From [Eubacterium] saphenum (GTDB lineage Bacteria > Bacillota > Clostridia > Oscillospirales > Ruminococcaceae), in the NCBI GenBank assembly GCA_004555635.1, contig SFHN01000004.1, forward strand, positions 1-24,105: DNA of 24,105 nt. The letters are read 5' to 3'. Below are positions 23,764 to 24,105 of the stretch, in pieces. A model generated the notes under the pieces. The model worked only from the letters and a program-made list of their open reading frames with translations. It had not been told where the DNA came from and searched no databases. Position numbers and translations under genes: made by a program. How positions within the stretch are numbered: the first letter of the stretch is position 1; the number at the start of each line of letters is the position of its first letter.

Positions 23764-24039
23764 ATGGCAGACGAGAAACTATTTTTTTACAGAGGCTTCC
23801 CTCTTATCCGCAGCGGAAACATCATTTTCTACGGCAGCGGCGGCGACGCATTTGCGGCAAGACTTCAGATTAAGGACACGAAGAAGATAAACGACGAGGA
23901 TATTCCGAACAAGATTCTGGTGCAGCTTGTTCCGCGCGATATGAGCGATATCGCAAAGGCGAGAAAGGGCGAGTACACCGGTCTTTACGAGGCGCTTGAC
24001 GTTGCGCACACCTGGCTTAACGACGCGCTTTTCGGCTGA
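23764..24039 (+). CDS. Small conserved-looking protein of unknown function, 91 residues
   Basis: A 91-residue soluble protein, MADEKLFFYRGFPLIRSGN at the N-terminus and GLYEALDVAHTWLNDALFG at the C-terminus. GGAGG lies seven bases before the ATG, so the start is well supported. The middle (LQIKDTKKINDEDIPNKILVQLV) alternates beta-like strands with charged turns, suggesting a compact alpha/beta fold. There is no signal peptide, membrane helix or Cys motif. I do not recognise the family. It is preceded by a structured 81-base leader and followed by a terminator-like hairpin, so it may be separately controlled from the ABC genes upstream. Confidence 0.85.
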   Translation: MADEKLFFYRGFPLIRSGNIIFYGSGGDAFAARLQIKDTKKINDEDIPNKILVQLVPRDMSDIAKARKGEYTGLYEALDVAHTWLNDALFG

Positions 24040-24057
24040 TACAAAAAGGATAACGGG

Positions 24058-24090
24058 GCGGCTTCGGCAAATTGCTATGAAGCCGCTTTT
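24058..24090 (+). terminator. Probable terminator after the 91-residue gene
   Basis: GCGGCTTC (24058-24065) and GAAGCCGC (24079-24086) form a perfect 8-bp stem around a 13-base loop, followed by TTTT. The tail is short. The final bases TTTGGAGGACAA look like the ribosome site of another gene starting just beyond the window, so some read-through may occur. Confidence 0.6.
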
Positions 24091-24105
24091 GGCTTTGGAG
24101 GACAA

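Overview
This window reads as chromosomal core DNA of an endospore-forming member of the Firmicutes, class Clostridia (an Oscillospirales/Ruminococcaceae-like lineage is my best guess). The evidence is a complete eight-gene spoIIIA operon behind a SigE-type promoter, the Gram-positive order rimP-nusA-ylxR-ylxQ-infB-rbfA-nrnA-truB-ribF, strong AGGAGG ribosome sites, and frequent TTG/GTG starts. I see no insertion sequences, prophage, CRISPR array, tRNA or rRNA.

Layout. (1) 1-1585, minus strand: two genes of unknown role. One is a 3'-incomplete TTG-start gene running off the left edge; the other is a two-helix membrane protein with a YcxB-like C-terminus. (2) 1586-1820: divergent promoter region with a small palindrome just downstream of the rightward promoter. 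(3) 1821-3918: an RpiR/MurR-type SIS regulator overlapping an HI0933-type flavoprotein, closed by a strong terminator. (4) 4011-8771: SigE promoter and spoIIIAA-AH, the mother-cell half of the channel connecting mother cell and forespore. (5) 8771-10083: a bidirectional terminator, then a convergent membrane diguanylate cyclase with its own consensus SigA promoter. (6) 10278-18813: SigA promoter, a UUCG-capped leader hairpin and the nine-gene translation/ribosome-maturation operon. (7) 18910-23682: an ABC-2 exporter with a GldG-like protein and a DUF4340 protein, each gene overlapping the next. (8) 23683-24090: a structured leader, a 91-residue unknown protein and a terminator; the last bases look like the ribosome site of a further gene.

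How the genes work together: region 4 builds the feeding-tube complex needed for forespore SigG activity. Region 6 couples transcription elongation/antitermination (NusA), initiation (IF2), 30S maturation (RimP, RbfA), RNase P modulation (YlxR), nano-RNA turnover (NrnA), tRNA pseudouridylation (TruB) and FAD synthesis (RibF). Region 7 is a Gld-like ABC exporter with unknown cargo.

The most notable observations are these. The DUF4340 gene is split by a +1 frame change exactly at CTT TGA, the same hexamer used in prfB programmed frameshifting. A hairpin loop in the 23.7 kb leader is fully complementary to sequence just downstream, suggesting a pseudoknot. The ylxQ gene has no upstream ATG/GTG/TTG and appears to start at ATT. 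I did not find a clearly new multi-gene system; the split DUF4340/Gld-like locus is the closest candidate.
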